This document shows, one piece after another, positions 49,764 through 58,439 of a DNA stretch of 64,000 nt. The stretch comes from Bisbaumannia sp015645095 (GTDB taxonomy: Bacteria; Pseudomonadota; Gammaproteobacteria; Pseudomonadales; Halomonadaceae). Location: positions 434,001 through 498,000 of the forward strand of contig CP141893.1 in the NCBI GenBank assembly GCA_036871055.1, written 5' to 3'. The position numbers and the translations under genes were made by a program. How positions within the stretch are numbered: the stretch's first letter is position 1; each line of letters begins with the position of its first letter. The notes beneath the pieces are model-generated. The model did no database searches. It was not told the origin of the DNA and saw nothing but the letters and a program-made list of their open reading frames with translations.

Positions 49764-50807
49764 ATGAACGACTTCTGCAAGCGACTCGGTATCGACGTGC
49801 CGATCCTCCAGGCGCCCATGGCGGGCTCCCAGGGCATCGAGCTGGCCCTGGCGGTGGGCGAGGGGGGCGGCCTGGGGGCGCTGCCGGCCGCCATGCTCGA
49901 TAGCCAGGGCCTGGATACGGCCCTGGCGCGTCACGGCCGGGAAGGGGACGGGCCCCTCAACGTCAACTTCTTCTGCCATGTCCCACCCGTCCCGGACCCG
50001 GCCGCCGAGGCACGCTGGCGCCGGGCCCTGGCGCCCTACTATCGGGAGCTGGGGCTCGATGGCGAGGCGGTGCCGGCGGGCCCGGGGCGGCGTCCCTTCG
50101 ATGCGGCGGCCTGCGAGGTGCTGGAGGCCCATCGCCCGGCGGTGGTGAGCTTCCACTTCGGCCTGCCGGAGGCGGCGTTGCTGGCGCGGGTCAAGGCCTG
50201 GGGCGCGCGGGTCTTCTCCACCGCCACCACTCTGGAGGAGGCGCTCTGGCTGCAGGCCCGGGGTGTCGATGCGGTGATCGCCCAGGGGCTGGAGGCCGGC
50301 GGCCATCGCGGCCACTTCCTCGATCACGACCTCACCAGACAGCTGGGCACCTTCGCCCTGCTGCCCCAGTTAGTGGCGGCCCTGGATATCCCGGTGATCG
50401 CCGCCGGTGGCATCGGCGATGCCCGGGGCGTGCGGGCGGCCCTGGCGCTGGGCGCCAGCGCCGCCCAGGTGGGCACCGCCTACCTGCTCTGCCCCGAGGC
50501 CACTACGAGTGCCGTGCATCGTGCCGCCCTGGCCAGCGAGGCGGCCCGGCATACTGCCCTGACCACCCTCTTCTCCGGGCGTCCGGCCCGGGGCATCGTC
50601 AATCGCCTGATGCGCGAGCTGGGCCCCTTGAGTGACGCTCCGCCATCCTTCCCCCTGGCCACCGCCGCCATCGCGCCCCTGCGCGCTACCGCCGAGGCTC
50701 GGGGCAGCGGCGATTTCAGCCCGCTCTGGGCCGGCCAGAACGTGACCGGCTGCCGGGCTATTCCCGTCGCCGAGCTGACCCGGCAACTGGCACAAGGCAG
50801 CCGATAG
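49764..50807 (+). CDS. NAD(P)H-dependent flavin oxidoreductase / nitronate monooxygenase
   Basis: A 347-aa TIM-barrel FMN protein. Characteristic are LGIDVPILQAPMAGSQG (8-24), NVNFFCHVPP, VVSFHFGLPEAALLARVKAWG, the catalytic-region histidine in AQGLEAGGHRGHFLD, and the phosphate-binding loops PVIAAGGIGDARGVRAALALGASAAQVGTAYLLCPEATTS. These match class I nitronate monooxygenases (2-nitropropane dioxygenase). They detoxify propionate 3-nitronate, but the group includes other oxidoreductases. RBS AAGGAG precedes the ATG. Confidence 0.92.
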   Translation: MNDFCKRLGIDVPILQAPMAGSQGIELALAVGEGGGLGALPAAMLDSQGLDTALARHGREGDGPLNVNFFCHVPPVPDPAAEARWRRALAPYYRELGLDGEAVPAGPGRRPFDAAACEVLEAHRPAVVSFHFGLPEAALLARVKAWGARVFSTATTLEEALWLQARGVDAVIAQGLEAGGHRGHFLDHDLTRQLGTFALLPQLVAALDIPVIAAGGIGDARGVRAALALGASAAQVGTAYLLCPEATTSAVHRAALASEAARHTALTTLFSGRPARGIVNRLMRELGPLSDAPPSFPLATAAIAPLRATAEARGSGDFSPLWAGQNVTGCRAIPVAELTRQLAQGSR

Positions 50808-50840
50808 CCGAGATTCCCGGGGGGCTGCTACCATGGATGG

Positions 50841-52505
50841 ATGAACAGTCTTCCCATCGCCCCCCTGAGCGATCCCCGCTACTACCTGGCCAATTTCCGC
50901 GCCGCCCTGGACTGGGTGGCGGCGCGCTACGATGACCTGCTGGGGGACGAGGAGCGTCACTTCCTGACGCGCTTCACCGCCCTGCCCGAGGCCGCCCAGG
51001 CGCTACTGGTGCGCCTGGTGATGCGCCGCGGCGAGCACTTTCGCACCTCGCGGCTGGCTTACCCCGAGATCGGCGATACCGAGGCCGCCCTGGCGCCCTT
51101 GATCGCCTCGGGCCTGGTGGAGGCGGATCCGGTGCTCGACGTCGAGGAGCTGTGCCGGCAACTGCGCCTGGCGGAGCTGCGCCAGGCCTTCGCGACGCCC
51201 CTCGCCGAGGCGGGACTGGGCCGTGCCACCAAGGGGGAGCTGAGCGACCGGCTCCCGGAACTGGTGCCGGCGCCGCGACGCTACGCCGCCTGGTGGCCCG
51301 AGGCCCCGGATCGGCTGGTACGCCTCACGGCGATGGCGACCTGCGAGCGGCTGCGGCTGATGTTCTTCGGTAACCTGCGCCAGGACTGGTCGGAGTTCGT
51401 GCTGACGGAGCTGGGCCACCAGCGCTTCGAGACGGTGCCCTTCGGTCCCGAGTCCCGGGCCTTCCGGCATCCCGAGGAGCTGGACGCTTACCTGGCCCTG
51501 CATCGGCTGGGGGAACGTCTGGACGCGGGGGAGGCGGTGAGTGACCTGGCCGAGGCGCTGTCCGAGAGCCTGCCGCCGACCGCGGCCAACCCCTGGCTGG
51601 CGGCGCGACGCTGCCGCCTGGCCCTGCGCCTGGGGCGGGAGGCCGAGCGGCAGGGCGAGACCGAGCTGGCCCTCGGTCTCTATGCCCAGGGCGGCGAGGA
51701 CGAGGCCCTGGTGCGTCGGCTGCGCCTGCTGGAGCGCCTCGGCGAGCATCGGCGCGCCCTGGATCTGGCCCGGCCCGCCCTGGCGGCACCGGCCAGCGAG
51801 GCCCAGCGCCAGGCCCTGGCACGGCTAGTGCCGCGCCTCGAGAAGCGCCTGGGGCTGGCGGTCACGCCGGCGCCGCCGGAACCCGCCCCCGAGCGGCTGA
51901 CCCTGACCCTGCCCCAGGCGGTCAGCGGCGGCGTGGAGCGGGCGGTGGCCGAGCACCTCGCCACGCCCGAGGCGCCGGTGCGCTACGTGGAGAACGGCCT
52001 GCTCACCAGCCTCTTCGGCCTGCTCTGCTGGGAGGCGATCTTCGCGCCCCTGCCCGGGGCCTTCTTCCACCCCTTCCAGAGCGGCCCCGCCGACCTCTAC
52101 CGCCCCGACTTCGTGACCCGTCGCCGGGCGCTGTTCGACGCCTGCCTGGCGCGCCTGGACAAGGGTGATTACCGGGAGGCGATCCGCGCCACCTGGGCGG
52201 CCAAGCGGGGCCTGGCCTCGCCCTTCGTGGCCTGGGAACTGCTCGATGAGGCACTCCTCGAGCTGTCCCTGGCGAGCCTGCCGCCGGCCCATCTGCGCGC
52301 CTGCTTCGAGCGGCTGCTGGCGGATCTCAAGGCCAATCGGGCCGGCCTGCCGGACCTGATCCAGTGCTTCCCCGAGCGGGGTGGCTACCGGCTGATCGAG
52401 GTCAAGGGGCCCGGGGACCGCCTCCAGGACAACCAGCGCCGCTGGCTCGCCTTCTTCCACCGGGAGGGTATCCCCGCGGCGGTCTGCCAGGTGCGCTGGG
52501 CATGA
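50841..52505 (+). CDS. VRR-NUC-domain nuclease, FAN1-like
   Basis: A 554-aa protein with the layout of bacterial FAN1. The N-terminal helical SAP-like DNA-binding part reads YYLANFRAALDWVAARYDDLLGDEERHFLTRF, then LVRLVMRRGEHFRTSRLAYPEIGD. TPR-like helices follow (about 230-330), and the C-terminal VRR-NUC (PD-(D/E)XK) domain with RPDFVTRRRALFDACLARL and the catalytic ExK in GGYRLIEVKGPGDRLQDNQRRWLAFF (about 512-537). FAN1 cuts flap and crosslinked DNA in interstrand crosslink repair. Its stop overlaps the ATG of the nuclease-helicase gene (ATGA), so both are translated together. Confidence 0.93.
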   Translation: MNSLPIAPLSDPRYYLANFRAALDWVAARYDDLLGDEERHFLTRFTALPEAAQALLVRLVMRRGEHFRTSRLAYPEIGDTEAALAPLIASGLVEADPVLDVEELCRQLRLAELRQAFATPLAEAGLGRATKGELSDRLPELVPAPRRYAAWWPEAPDRLVRLTAMATCERLRLMFFGNLRQDWSEFVLTELGHQRFETVPFGPESRAFRHPEELDAYLALHRLGERLDAGEAVSDLAEALSESLPPTAANPWLAARRCRLALRLGREAERQGETELALGLYAQGGEDEALVRRLRLLERLGEHRRALDLARPALAAPASEAQRQALARLVPRLEKRLGLAVTPAPPEPAPERLTLTLPQAVSGGVERAVAEHLATPEAPVRYVENGLLTSLFGLLCWEAIFAPLPGAFFHPFQSGPADLYRPDFVTRRRALFDACLARLDKGDYREAIRATWAAKRGLASPFVAWELLDEALLELSLASLPPAHLRACFERLLADLKANRAGLPDLIQCFPERGGYRLIEVKGPGDRLQDNQRRWLAFFHREGIPAAVCQVRWA

Positions 52506-54787
52506 GTGACGAGCCGCTGACCTATCGGGTGGCGGTGCGGGCGCTATGCGACTTCACCGCCCGGCGTGGCGACCTGGACCATCGCTTTACCCCGGCGCCC
52601 AGCGCCCGGGAGGGCATCGCCGGCCATGCCCGGGTAGTGGCTCGCCGCGGCGGCGATTACCGCGCCGAGCTGCCCCTGGAGGGCGAGTTTGTCGCCCAGG
52701 GGGTGCGCCTGCTGGTGCGCGGTCGCGCCGACGGCTATGCCCCCGGGGAGGCCTGTCTCGAGGAGATCAAGACCCACCGCGGCGACCTGAGCCGCCAGGC
52801 CGCTAACCAGCGCGCCCTGCACTGGGCCCAGGCGCGGACCTACGGGGCCCTGCTGTGTCGCGCCGAGGGGCTGGCCCGGGTGACGATTCGCCTGGTCTAC
52901 CTGGAGATCACCAGCGGCGAGGAGACCCGCCTCGACGAGACCGTGGCGGCCGCCGAGCTGGAGGCGGAGTTCCTCGCCCGCTGCCGCGACTTCCTGGCCT
53001 GGGCCCGCCAGGAGTCGGCCCATCGTCGCGCCCGGGACCAGGCCCTGGCGACACTGCGCTTCCCCCATGGCGAGTTCCGCCCCGGCCAGCGGGCCCTGGC
53101 CGAGGCCGCCTACAAGGCCGCCGCCACCGGCCGCTGCCTGCTGGCCCAGGCCCCCACCGGCATCGGCAAGACCCTGGGCACCCTCTTCCCGCTGCTTACC
53201 GCCATGCCTCGCCAGGAGCTGGATCGGCTGGCCTTCCTGACCATGAAGACCCCGGGGCGGCGCCTGGCCCTGGATGCCCTGGCCAGCCTGGGCGCCGCCG
53301 AGGGCGACCCCCCGCTGCGGGTGCTGGAGCTGATCGCCCGGGACAAGGCCTGCGAGCATCCCGGCACCCCCTGCCAGGGCGAGGCCTGCCCCCTGGCCGA
53401 GGGCTTCTATGATCGCCTGCCGGCGGCGCGTCGGGCGGCGGTGGCCCGGGGCTGGCTGGATCGCCAGGCGCTTCGCGAGCTGGCCCTGGCCCATCGGGTC
53501 TGCCCCTACTACCTGGGCCAGGAGCTGGCCCGCTGGTGCGATGTGATCGTCGGCGACGTCAATCACTACTTCGACGACACGGCGCTGTTGCATGGCCTGG
53601 CCCAGGCCAACGGCTGGCGCCTGGGGTTGCTGGTCGACGAGGCCCATAACCTGGTGGGGCGCGCCCGGGGTATGTACAGCGCCGAGCTGGATCAGGCACG
53701 ACTCAATCGCCTGAAGCGAAACGCACCCGGGATGCTCGAGCCGCCCCTGGCGCGGTTAAGCCGCCAGTGGCAGGCCCTGGTGCGGGAGAGCGGCGTCGCC
53801 GAGGGCTCGGTGCGGCATCCCGCCTACGGGGTCCTCGAGAGCCTGCCCGGCGGCCTGCTGGGGGCCCTGCAGGGGCTGGTGGCGCGTCTCGGCGACTACC
53901 TGGTGGAACACCCCGGCCAGGGGGAGTGGCAGGAGCTGCTCTTCGAGGCCCTGGCCTTCGGCCGCTTGGCGGAGCGCTTCGGCGACCACTCCCTGTGCGA
54001 CCTGGAGCGCCGCGGCCGGGGCCGTGCCCGGCTGGGACTGCGCAACCTGATACCGGCGGACTTCCTGGCGCCGCGCTTCGCCGCCGCTCACTGCACGGTG
54101 CTCTTTTCCGCGACCCTGAGCCCGCCCGCCTACCATCGGGACCTGCTGGGCCTGCCCTCGGGAAGCGTCTGGCAGACGGTGCCCGCGCCCTTTCGCGCCG
54201 AGCAGCTCGAGGTGCGGGCGCGCAGCGATATCTCCACCCGGCTGGCGGATCGCGCCGCCTCCCTGGGGCCCATCGTCGCCACCCTCGCCGACCAGTACCG
54301 ACGCCGCCCGGGCCACTACCTGGCCTTCTTCAGCAGCTTCGCCTACCTGGAGGTGGCCCGGGAGGCGCTGGCCGCGGCGCATCCCGAGATTCCCCAGCGC
54401 GGCCAGACCCGCGGCATGGACGAGGCGGCCCGGGAGGCCTTCCTGGCGGGCTTCGCGCCCGGGGGCCGGGGCATCGGCTTCGCGGTGCTGGGCGGGGCCT
54501 TCGGCGAGGGCATCGACCTGCCCGGGGAGCGGCTGATCGGCGCCTTTATCGCCACCCTGGGCCTGCCGCCCTCGGATCCCTTCAACGAGGCGCTGCGCGC
54601 GCGGCTCCAGGCGCGCTTCGGGCGCGGCTACGACTACGCCTACCGGATCCCCGGCCTGACCAAGGTGGTGCAGGCCGCCGGCCGGGTGATCCGCGGCCCC
54701 GAGGACGAGGGGGTGGTGGTGCTGATGGACGAACGCTTCGCCCGGCCCGAGGTACGGGCCCTGCTGCCCGAATGGTGGGGGGCGTGA
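52502..54787 (+). CDS. DinG/XPD-type DNA helicase with N-terminal PD-(D/E)XK-like domain
   Basis: A 761-aa protein. Residues 1-165 look like a RecB/Cas4-type nuclease: VRGRADGYAPGEACLEEIKTH gives D77 and the E88-I-K90 pair, followed by QARTYGALL. The superfamily 2 Rad3-type helicase follows, with Walker A APTGIGKTL (217-225). An iron-sulphur cysteine set covers DKACEHPGTPCQGEACPL and HRVCPYY, the DEAH box is VDEAHN (about 380), and the late motif VI is VVQAAGRVIRG. ATG 52502 overlaps the FAN1 stop. Iron-sulphur helicases unwind damaged or branched DNA; pairing with FAN1 suggests lesion or crosslink repair. Confidence 0.9.
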   Translation: MSDEPLTYRVAVRALCDFTARRGDLDHRFTPAPSAREGIAGHARVVARRGGDYRAELPLEGEFVAQGVRLLVRGRADGYAPGEACLEEIKTHRGDLSRQAANQRALHWAQARTYGALLCRAEGLARVTIRLVYLEITSGEETRLDETVAAAELEAEFLARCRDFLAWARQESAHRRARDQALATLRFPHGEFRPGQRALAEAAYKAAATGRCLLAQAPTGIGKTLGTLFPLLTAMPRQELDRLAFLTMKTPGRRLALDALASLGAAEGDPPLRVLELIARDKACEHPGTPCQGEACPLAEGFYDRLPAARRAAVARGWLDRQALRELALAHRVCPYYLGQELARWCDVIVGDVNHYFDDTALLHGLAQANGWRLGLLVDEAHNLVGRARGMYSAELDQARLNRLKRNAPGMLEPPLARLSRQWQALVRESGVAEGSVRHPAYGVLESLPGGLLGALQGLVARLGDYLVEHPGQGEWQELLFEALAFGRLAERFGDHSLCDLERRGRGRARLGLRNLIPADFLAPRFAAAHCTVLFSATLSPPAYHRDLLGLPSGSVWQTVPAPFRAEQLEVRARSDISTRLADRAASLGPIVATLADQYRRRPGHYLAFFSSFAYLEVAREALAAAHPEIPQRGQTRGMDEAAREAFLAGFAPGGRGIGFAVLGGAFGEGIDLPGERLIGAFIATLGLPPSDPFNEALRARLQARFGRGYDYAYRIPGLTKVVQAAGRVIRGPEDEGVVVLMDERFARPEVRALLPEWWGA

Positions 54788-54805
54788 AGCTCGAGGAGTG
54801 AGGCG

Positions 54806-55153
54806 TCAGGCGTCGTTGAGGCGCCGCTTCCAGTTGCCCTGGTGCTCCCGCTGGCAGGCCTCCTCGCTGTCGAACTGGACCTGACGGCGCAGCGCCGCGG
54901 GCTTGATGGCGGCGGCGGCCAGCTTGGCCTGGAGCAGCTGACAGAGGTAGTCGTCTTCCCGGGCCTCCCGGGCCTGGGCCAGGGCGTCGTCGCTGTCGAA
55001 GACGCAGACGATGCGCAGGCTGTCGGGGAAGCGCCGGTAGTCGGCCAGGTGGGTCAGCCAGCGAAAGCCAGGCACGCTCTCCAGGGCTAGTTCGCAGACT
55101 TCCATCAGGGCACCGCGCAAGCGGTTGTCGAGCTGCTTGTCAGTTTTTCGCAT
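54806..55153 (-). CDS. Conserved 115-aa hypothetical protein (often labelled Fis-family-like)
   Basis: A small basic cytoplasmic protein: MRKTDKQLDNRLRGALMEVCELAL, VPGFRWLTHLADYRRFPDSLRIVCVFDSDDAL, then a helical second half ending QREHQGNWKRRL. I recall it from Pseudomonas and Halomonas annotations as an uncharacterised, misnamed Fis-like protein, but no helix-turn-helix is evident. It overlaps the end of the KefB/C-type gene by 14 bp in the same direction, so they are co-translated. Confidence 0.75.
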   Translation of the reverse strand: MRKTDKQLDNRLRGALMEVCELALESVPGFRWLTHLADYRRFPDSLRIVCVFDSDDALAQAREAREDDYLCQLLQAKLAAAAIKPAALRRQVQFDSEEACQREHQGNWKRRLNDA

Positions 55154-56954
55154 CGGGGCCTCCGGCTGGGGTGGCGATCTCCTCGTCGGCCTCGAAGAGG
55201 CTTTCCAGCTCCCGGGCCGCCTCCTGGACCGTCTGAATATATTGGCTCTCGTTGCCGAATACCTCCAACTGGCGCAGCAGGGTCTGCTCGTCGTGGTCGC
55301 GGAAGGTGGCCACGCCGTGGTCGGCCTGCTCCGGGGGCAGGCCGAGGGCGACCAGCACCTCGCGGGTCAGCTCCAGGCTGGCGGGAAGCATCTCGCGGAC
55401 CAGGTCGTGGATGCCGGCGCGCATCAAGAGGTGGGCGTGGTAGCGGTTGCGGGCCCGGGCGAAGATGCGCAGCTGGGGGAAGCGTCGCCGGACCCGTTCG
55501 GCGATGCGCATGGAGGCCTCGATATCGTCCATGGCCAGCACCAGGACGCGTGCCTTGTCGGCGCCGGCGGCGCTCATCAGGTCGAGGCGGGCGGCGTCGC
55601 CGTAGTAGACCTTGTTGCCGTAGCGGCGCACGAAATCGACCTGCTCGGCGTTGATATCCAGCACCGTATAGGGGATCTGCAGGCCCTGGAGCACCCGGCC
55701 GAGGATCTGCCCGAAGCGCCCGAAGCCGGCGATGATCACCTGGGGGGCATCGTCCTCGGGAGTGTCGTAGCCGGGCCGCTTGCGTGCCCTGGCGAAACGC
55801 GGGCGCAGCCAGCGGGCATAGCCGCCGTAGAGCAGCGGGGTGGTGGCCATGGAGAGCGAGATCACCAGCACCAGCAGTTCGGTGAGCTCGCGGTCGAGCA
55901 GGGCCACCGTGGCGGCGGCGGTGAGCAGCACGAAGGCGAATTCGCCGCCCTGGGAGAGCAGCACCCCGAGGCCGGTGGCCTCCTTCCAGGAGCCGCCGTA
56001 GAGGCGGCTGGCCAGTACCAGGCTGGCGCCCTTGAGCAGCAGCAGCCCCAGGGTCAGGCCCAGCACCGTCAGCGGTATCTCCGCCAACAGGCCGATCTGC
56101 GCCATCATCCCCACCGCCATGAAGAAGAGTCCCAGCAGCAGGCCGCGGAAGGGCTCGATATCCGCCTCGATGCTGTGGCGATACTCGGAGTCCGCCAGCA
56201 GCACCCCGGCGATAAAGGCGCCGAGGGCCATGGAGAGGCCGGCCAGCTCCATCAGCAGGGCGGCGCCGATCACCACCAGCAGGGTGGTCGCGGTGAAGAC
56301 CTGGCGGCTCTTGGTGCGGGCGGCCAGGTGAAAGAGCGGGCGCAGCAGGTAGCGTCCGCCGAGGATCAGCCCCAGGAAGGCGCCCAGCGCCAGGGCCGTC
56401 TCCTTGAGCAGCACCCCGGGGCCCGCCGCCAGCAGGGAGCCGGCGGCGAGGATGGGAATGGCCGCCAGCACCGGGATCGCCGCCAGGTCCTGGAACAGCA
56501 GCAGGGCGAAGCCGTTGCGGCCCTGGCGGGTGGAGAGCTCCTTGCGCTCGCCGAGCAGCTGCAGCACCAGGGGCGTGGAGCAGAGCCCCAGGCTGAAGCC
56601 GACCACCAGGGCCGCCAGGGGCGAGAGCCCCAGCCACCAGGCGGCCAGGGCCAGGCAGGCGGTGGTCAGGGTCACCTGCAGGCTGCCGAAGCCGAACACC
56701 GCCCGGCGCATGACCCTCAGACGCGCCGGTTTGAGCTCCAGGCCGATCACGAAGAGCAGGAAGACGATGCCCACCTGGGAGAACTGCAGCACCCCCTCGG
56801 CGTCCGGCACCAGCCCCAGCACCGAGGGGCCGATGATCACCCCAGCCACCAGGTAGCCCAGTACCTCGCCGAGCCCCAGGGCCTTGAACAGGGGCACCAT
56901 CAGCACGGCGGCGGCGAGGAAGATGGCGGCATTGAGCAGCAGGTCGACGGCCAA
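55140..56954 (-). CDS. CPA2-family K+/H+ antiporter with RCK domain (KefB/KefC type)
   Basis: A 604-aa protein. About twelve membrane segments occupy residues 1-380, starting LLLNAAIFLAAAVLMVPLFKALGLGEVLGYLVAGVIIGPSVLGLV. The conserved transport core GFALLLFQDLAAIPVLA follows (glutamine-aspartate of KefC). Next is a soluble RCK (TrkA-N) domain, VIIAGFGRFGQILGRVLQGL with the GFGRFGQ dinucleotide motif, and D for the ribose in VLDINAEQV. Potassium or cation efflux gated by nucleotide or glutathione adducts. No ATG fits: TTG 56954 is chosen because GGAG lies 9 bases upstream and the homology begins there; the upstream extension is low-complexity. Confidence 0.9.
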   Translation of the reverse strand: MAVDLLLNAAIFLAAAVLMVPLFKALGLGEVLGYLVAGVIIGPSVLGLVPDAEGVLQFSQVGIVFLLFVIGLELKPARLRVMRRAVFGFGSLQVTLTTACLALAAWWLGLSPLAALVVGFSLGLCSTPLVLQLLGERKELSTRQGRNGFALLLFQDLAAIPVLAAIPILAAGSLLAAGPGVLLKETALALGAFLGLILGGRYLLRPLFHLAARTKSRQVFTATTLLVVIGAALLMELAGLSMALGAFIAGVLLADSEYRHSIEADIEPFRGLLLGLFFMAVGMMAQIGLLAEIPLTVLGLTLGLLLLKGASLVLASRLYGGSWKEATGLGVLLSQGGEFAFVLLTAAATVALLDRELTELLVLVISLSMATTPLLYGGYARWLRPRFARARKRPGYDTPEDDAPQVIIAGFGRFGQILGRVLQGLQIPYTVLDINAEQVDFVRRYGNKVYYGDAARLDLMSAAGADKARVLVLAMDDIEASMRIAERVRRRFPQLRIFARARNRYHAHLLMRAGIHDLVREMLPASLELTREVLVALGLPPEQADHGVATFRDHDEQTLLRQLEVFGNESQYIQTVQEAARELESLFEADEEIATPAGGPDAKN

Positions 56955-57100
56955 GGTCAGGGGCTCCGGTGGTGAATGACAGGGGATGATAATGGCGGCC
57001 GGGACCGGAGATGCCAAGCCGGGACGGCGCCGCGATTGTGCCTGACGCCGAAAGCGTGCTACTCCTGAAGTCCTATGAGCGCCCACAAAGGAGTGTGACC

Positions 57101-57280
57101 ATGGGGATCGAAGTGGCCGGCCTGTTCGGGCTGATCTGGTTGATCATCATCATCTGGGCCATCGTCAAGGTGGCCAAGAGCGGGGCGGGGCCGGTGGCCA
57201 AGCTGCTGTGGATCCTGATCCTGCTGTTCTTCCCGCTGATCGGCCTGATCGCCTGGTTGCTGTTGGGACCCAAGGGATAG
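57101..57280 (+). CDS. Small PLDc_N-type membrane protein (59 aa)
   Basis: A 59-residue peptide of two hydrophobic segments: VAGLFGLIWLIIIIWAIVKV, and a second KLLWILILLFFPLIGLIAWLLLG joined by AKSGAGPV. The pattern W-x-L-x-L-x(n)-P-L-I-G is that of the phospholipase D-nuclease N-terminal (PLDc_N) membrane domain, found alone in many bacteria. AAAGGAG precedes ATG 57101. Separate from the patatin gene by 88 bp. Confidence 0.85.
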   Translation: MGIEVAGLFGLIWLIIIIWAIVKVAKSGAGPVAKLLWILILLFFPLIGLIAWLLLGPKG

Positions 57281-57368
57281 CGTCGGGCGAGCCTTTCTCC
57301 TCCTTGCTGCGGCGCAGCATGGGCGCCTATACTGCACCGCAATATTCGCGGTTGGACAAGGAGGCGGC

Positions 57369-58439
57369 ATGGCCAAGCGAGCGGTCAAGCGGATCGACCT
57401 GGCGCTACAGGGCGGCGGCTCCCACGGGGCCCTCACCTGGGGCGTGCTGGATCGGTTGCTGGAGGACGAGCGCCTCGAGATCGATGGCATCAGCGGCACC
57501 AGCGCCGGGGCCATGAACGCGGTGGTGCTGGCGGATGGCCTGCAGCGGGGCGGACGCGAGGGGGCCCGGGAGGCCCTGGCCGGCTTCTGGCAGGCGGTCA
57601 GCGAGGCGGCGCGCTTCTCGCCCATCCAGCGCAGCCTCTGGGACCGGCTGATCGGCAACGACAGCCTCGACCATTCGCCCAGCTACCTCTTCTTCGAGAA
57701 CCTCACCCAGTTGGTCGCCCCGGCCTACCTCAACCCCCTGGATATCAATCCGTTGCGGGACCTGGTGGCGGAGCGCATCGACTTCGACCGGGTCAATGCC
57801 TGCACCCAGGTCAAGGTCTTCGTCACCGCCACCAATGTGCGCACCGGTCGCGCCACCATCTTTCGTCAGCCCGACCTCGGCGTGGAGACCCTGATGGCCT
57901 CCGCTTGCCTGCCGTTTCTCTACCGGGCCGTGGAGATCGACGGCGAGGCCTACTGGGACGGCGGCTACAGCGGCAACCCGGCGCTCTACCCCCTGGTGGA
58001 CGACCAGGGCTGCCGCGACCTGGTGGTGGTGCAGATCAACCCCCTGGTGCGCCGCCGGCTGCCGGGCAGCGCCCGGGAGATCCTCAACCGCCTCAACGAG
58101 ATCACCTTCAACTCCAGCCTGGTCAAGGAGCTGCGCAGCATCCAGCTGCTGCAGCGGCTGATCGAGGCGGAGGGACTGACGCTGGAGAGCTACCGGGCCA
58201 TGCGCCTGCACCTGATCCACTGCGAGCAGGAGGTGGAGGGCCTGAGCGCCTCCAGCAAGATGAACGCCGAGTGGGACTTCCTGACCCGGCTCTTCGCCCA
58301 GGGGCGCGCCTGGGCGGATGCCTGGCTGGCGGAGCACTTCGAGGCGATCGGCCAGCGTTCCACCTTCGACCTGGATCGCCTCTTCTCCGACACCTTCCGC
58401 CCCCTGGCCGGGGCCTCCGAGGGGGAGGAAGCGCCATGA
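57369..58439 (+). CDS. Patatin-like phospholipase
   Basis: Cytoplasmic lipid acyl hydrolase of 356 aa with a Ser-Asp dyad. The oxyanion loop is LALQGGGSHGALTWG (11-25), the nucleophile elbow GISGTSAGAMN with Ser45, and the catalytic aspartate D197 in YWDGGYSGNPALYPL. A typical IDxxDxxxxC-type linker precedes a helical tail. Patatins release fatty acids from phospholipids or attack neutral lipid. Its stop overlaps the start of the GntP permease (ATGA), so the two are coupled, possibly linking polymer (e.g. hydroxybutyrate) or lipid turnover to uptake; that link is inference. Confidence 0.93.
   Translation: MAKRAVKRIDLALQGGGSHGALTWGVLDRLLEDERLEIDGISGTSAGAMNAVVLADGLQRGGREGAREALAGFWQAVSEAARFSPIQRSLWDRLIGNDSLDHSPSYLFFENLTQLVAPAYLNPLDINPLRDLVAERIDFDRVNACTQVKVFVTATNVRTGRATIFRQPDLGVETLMASACLPFLYRAVEIDGEAYWDGGYSGNPALYPLVDDQGCRDLVVVQINPLVRRRLPGSAREILNRLNEITFNSSLVKELRSIQLLQRLIEAEGLTLESYRAMRLHLIHCEQEVEGLSASSKMNAEWDFLTRLFAQGRAWADAWLAEHFEAIGQRSTFDLDRLFSDTFRPLAGASEGEEAP

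Noticed and set aside
52364..52501. Upstream extension of the nuclease-helicase into the FAN1-like gene
   Set aside because: The extension lies opposite-frame within the essential VRR-NUC catalytic region, and ATG 52502 overlaps the upstream stop in the usual coupled way.
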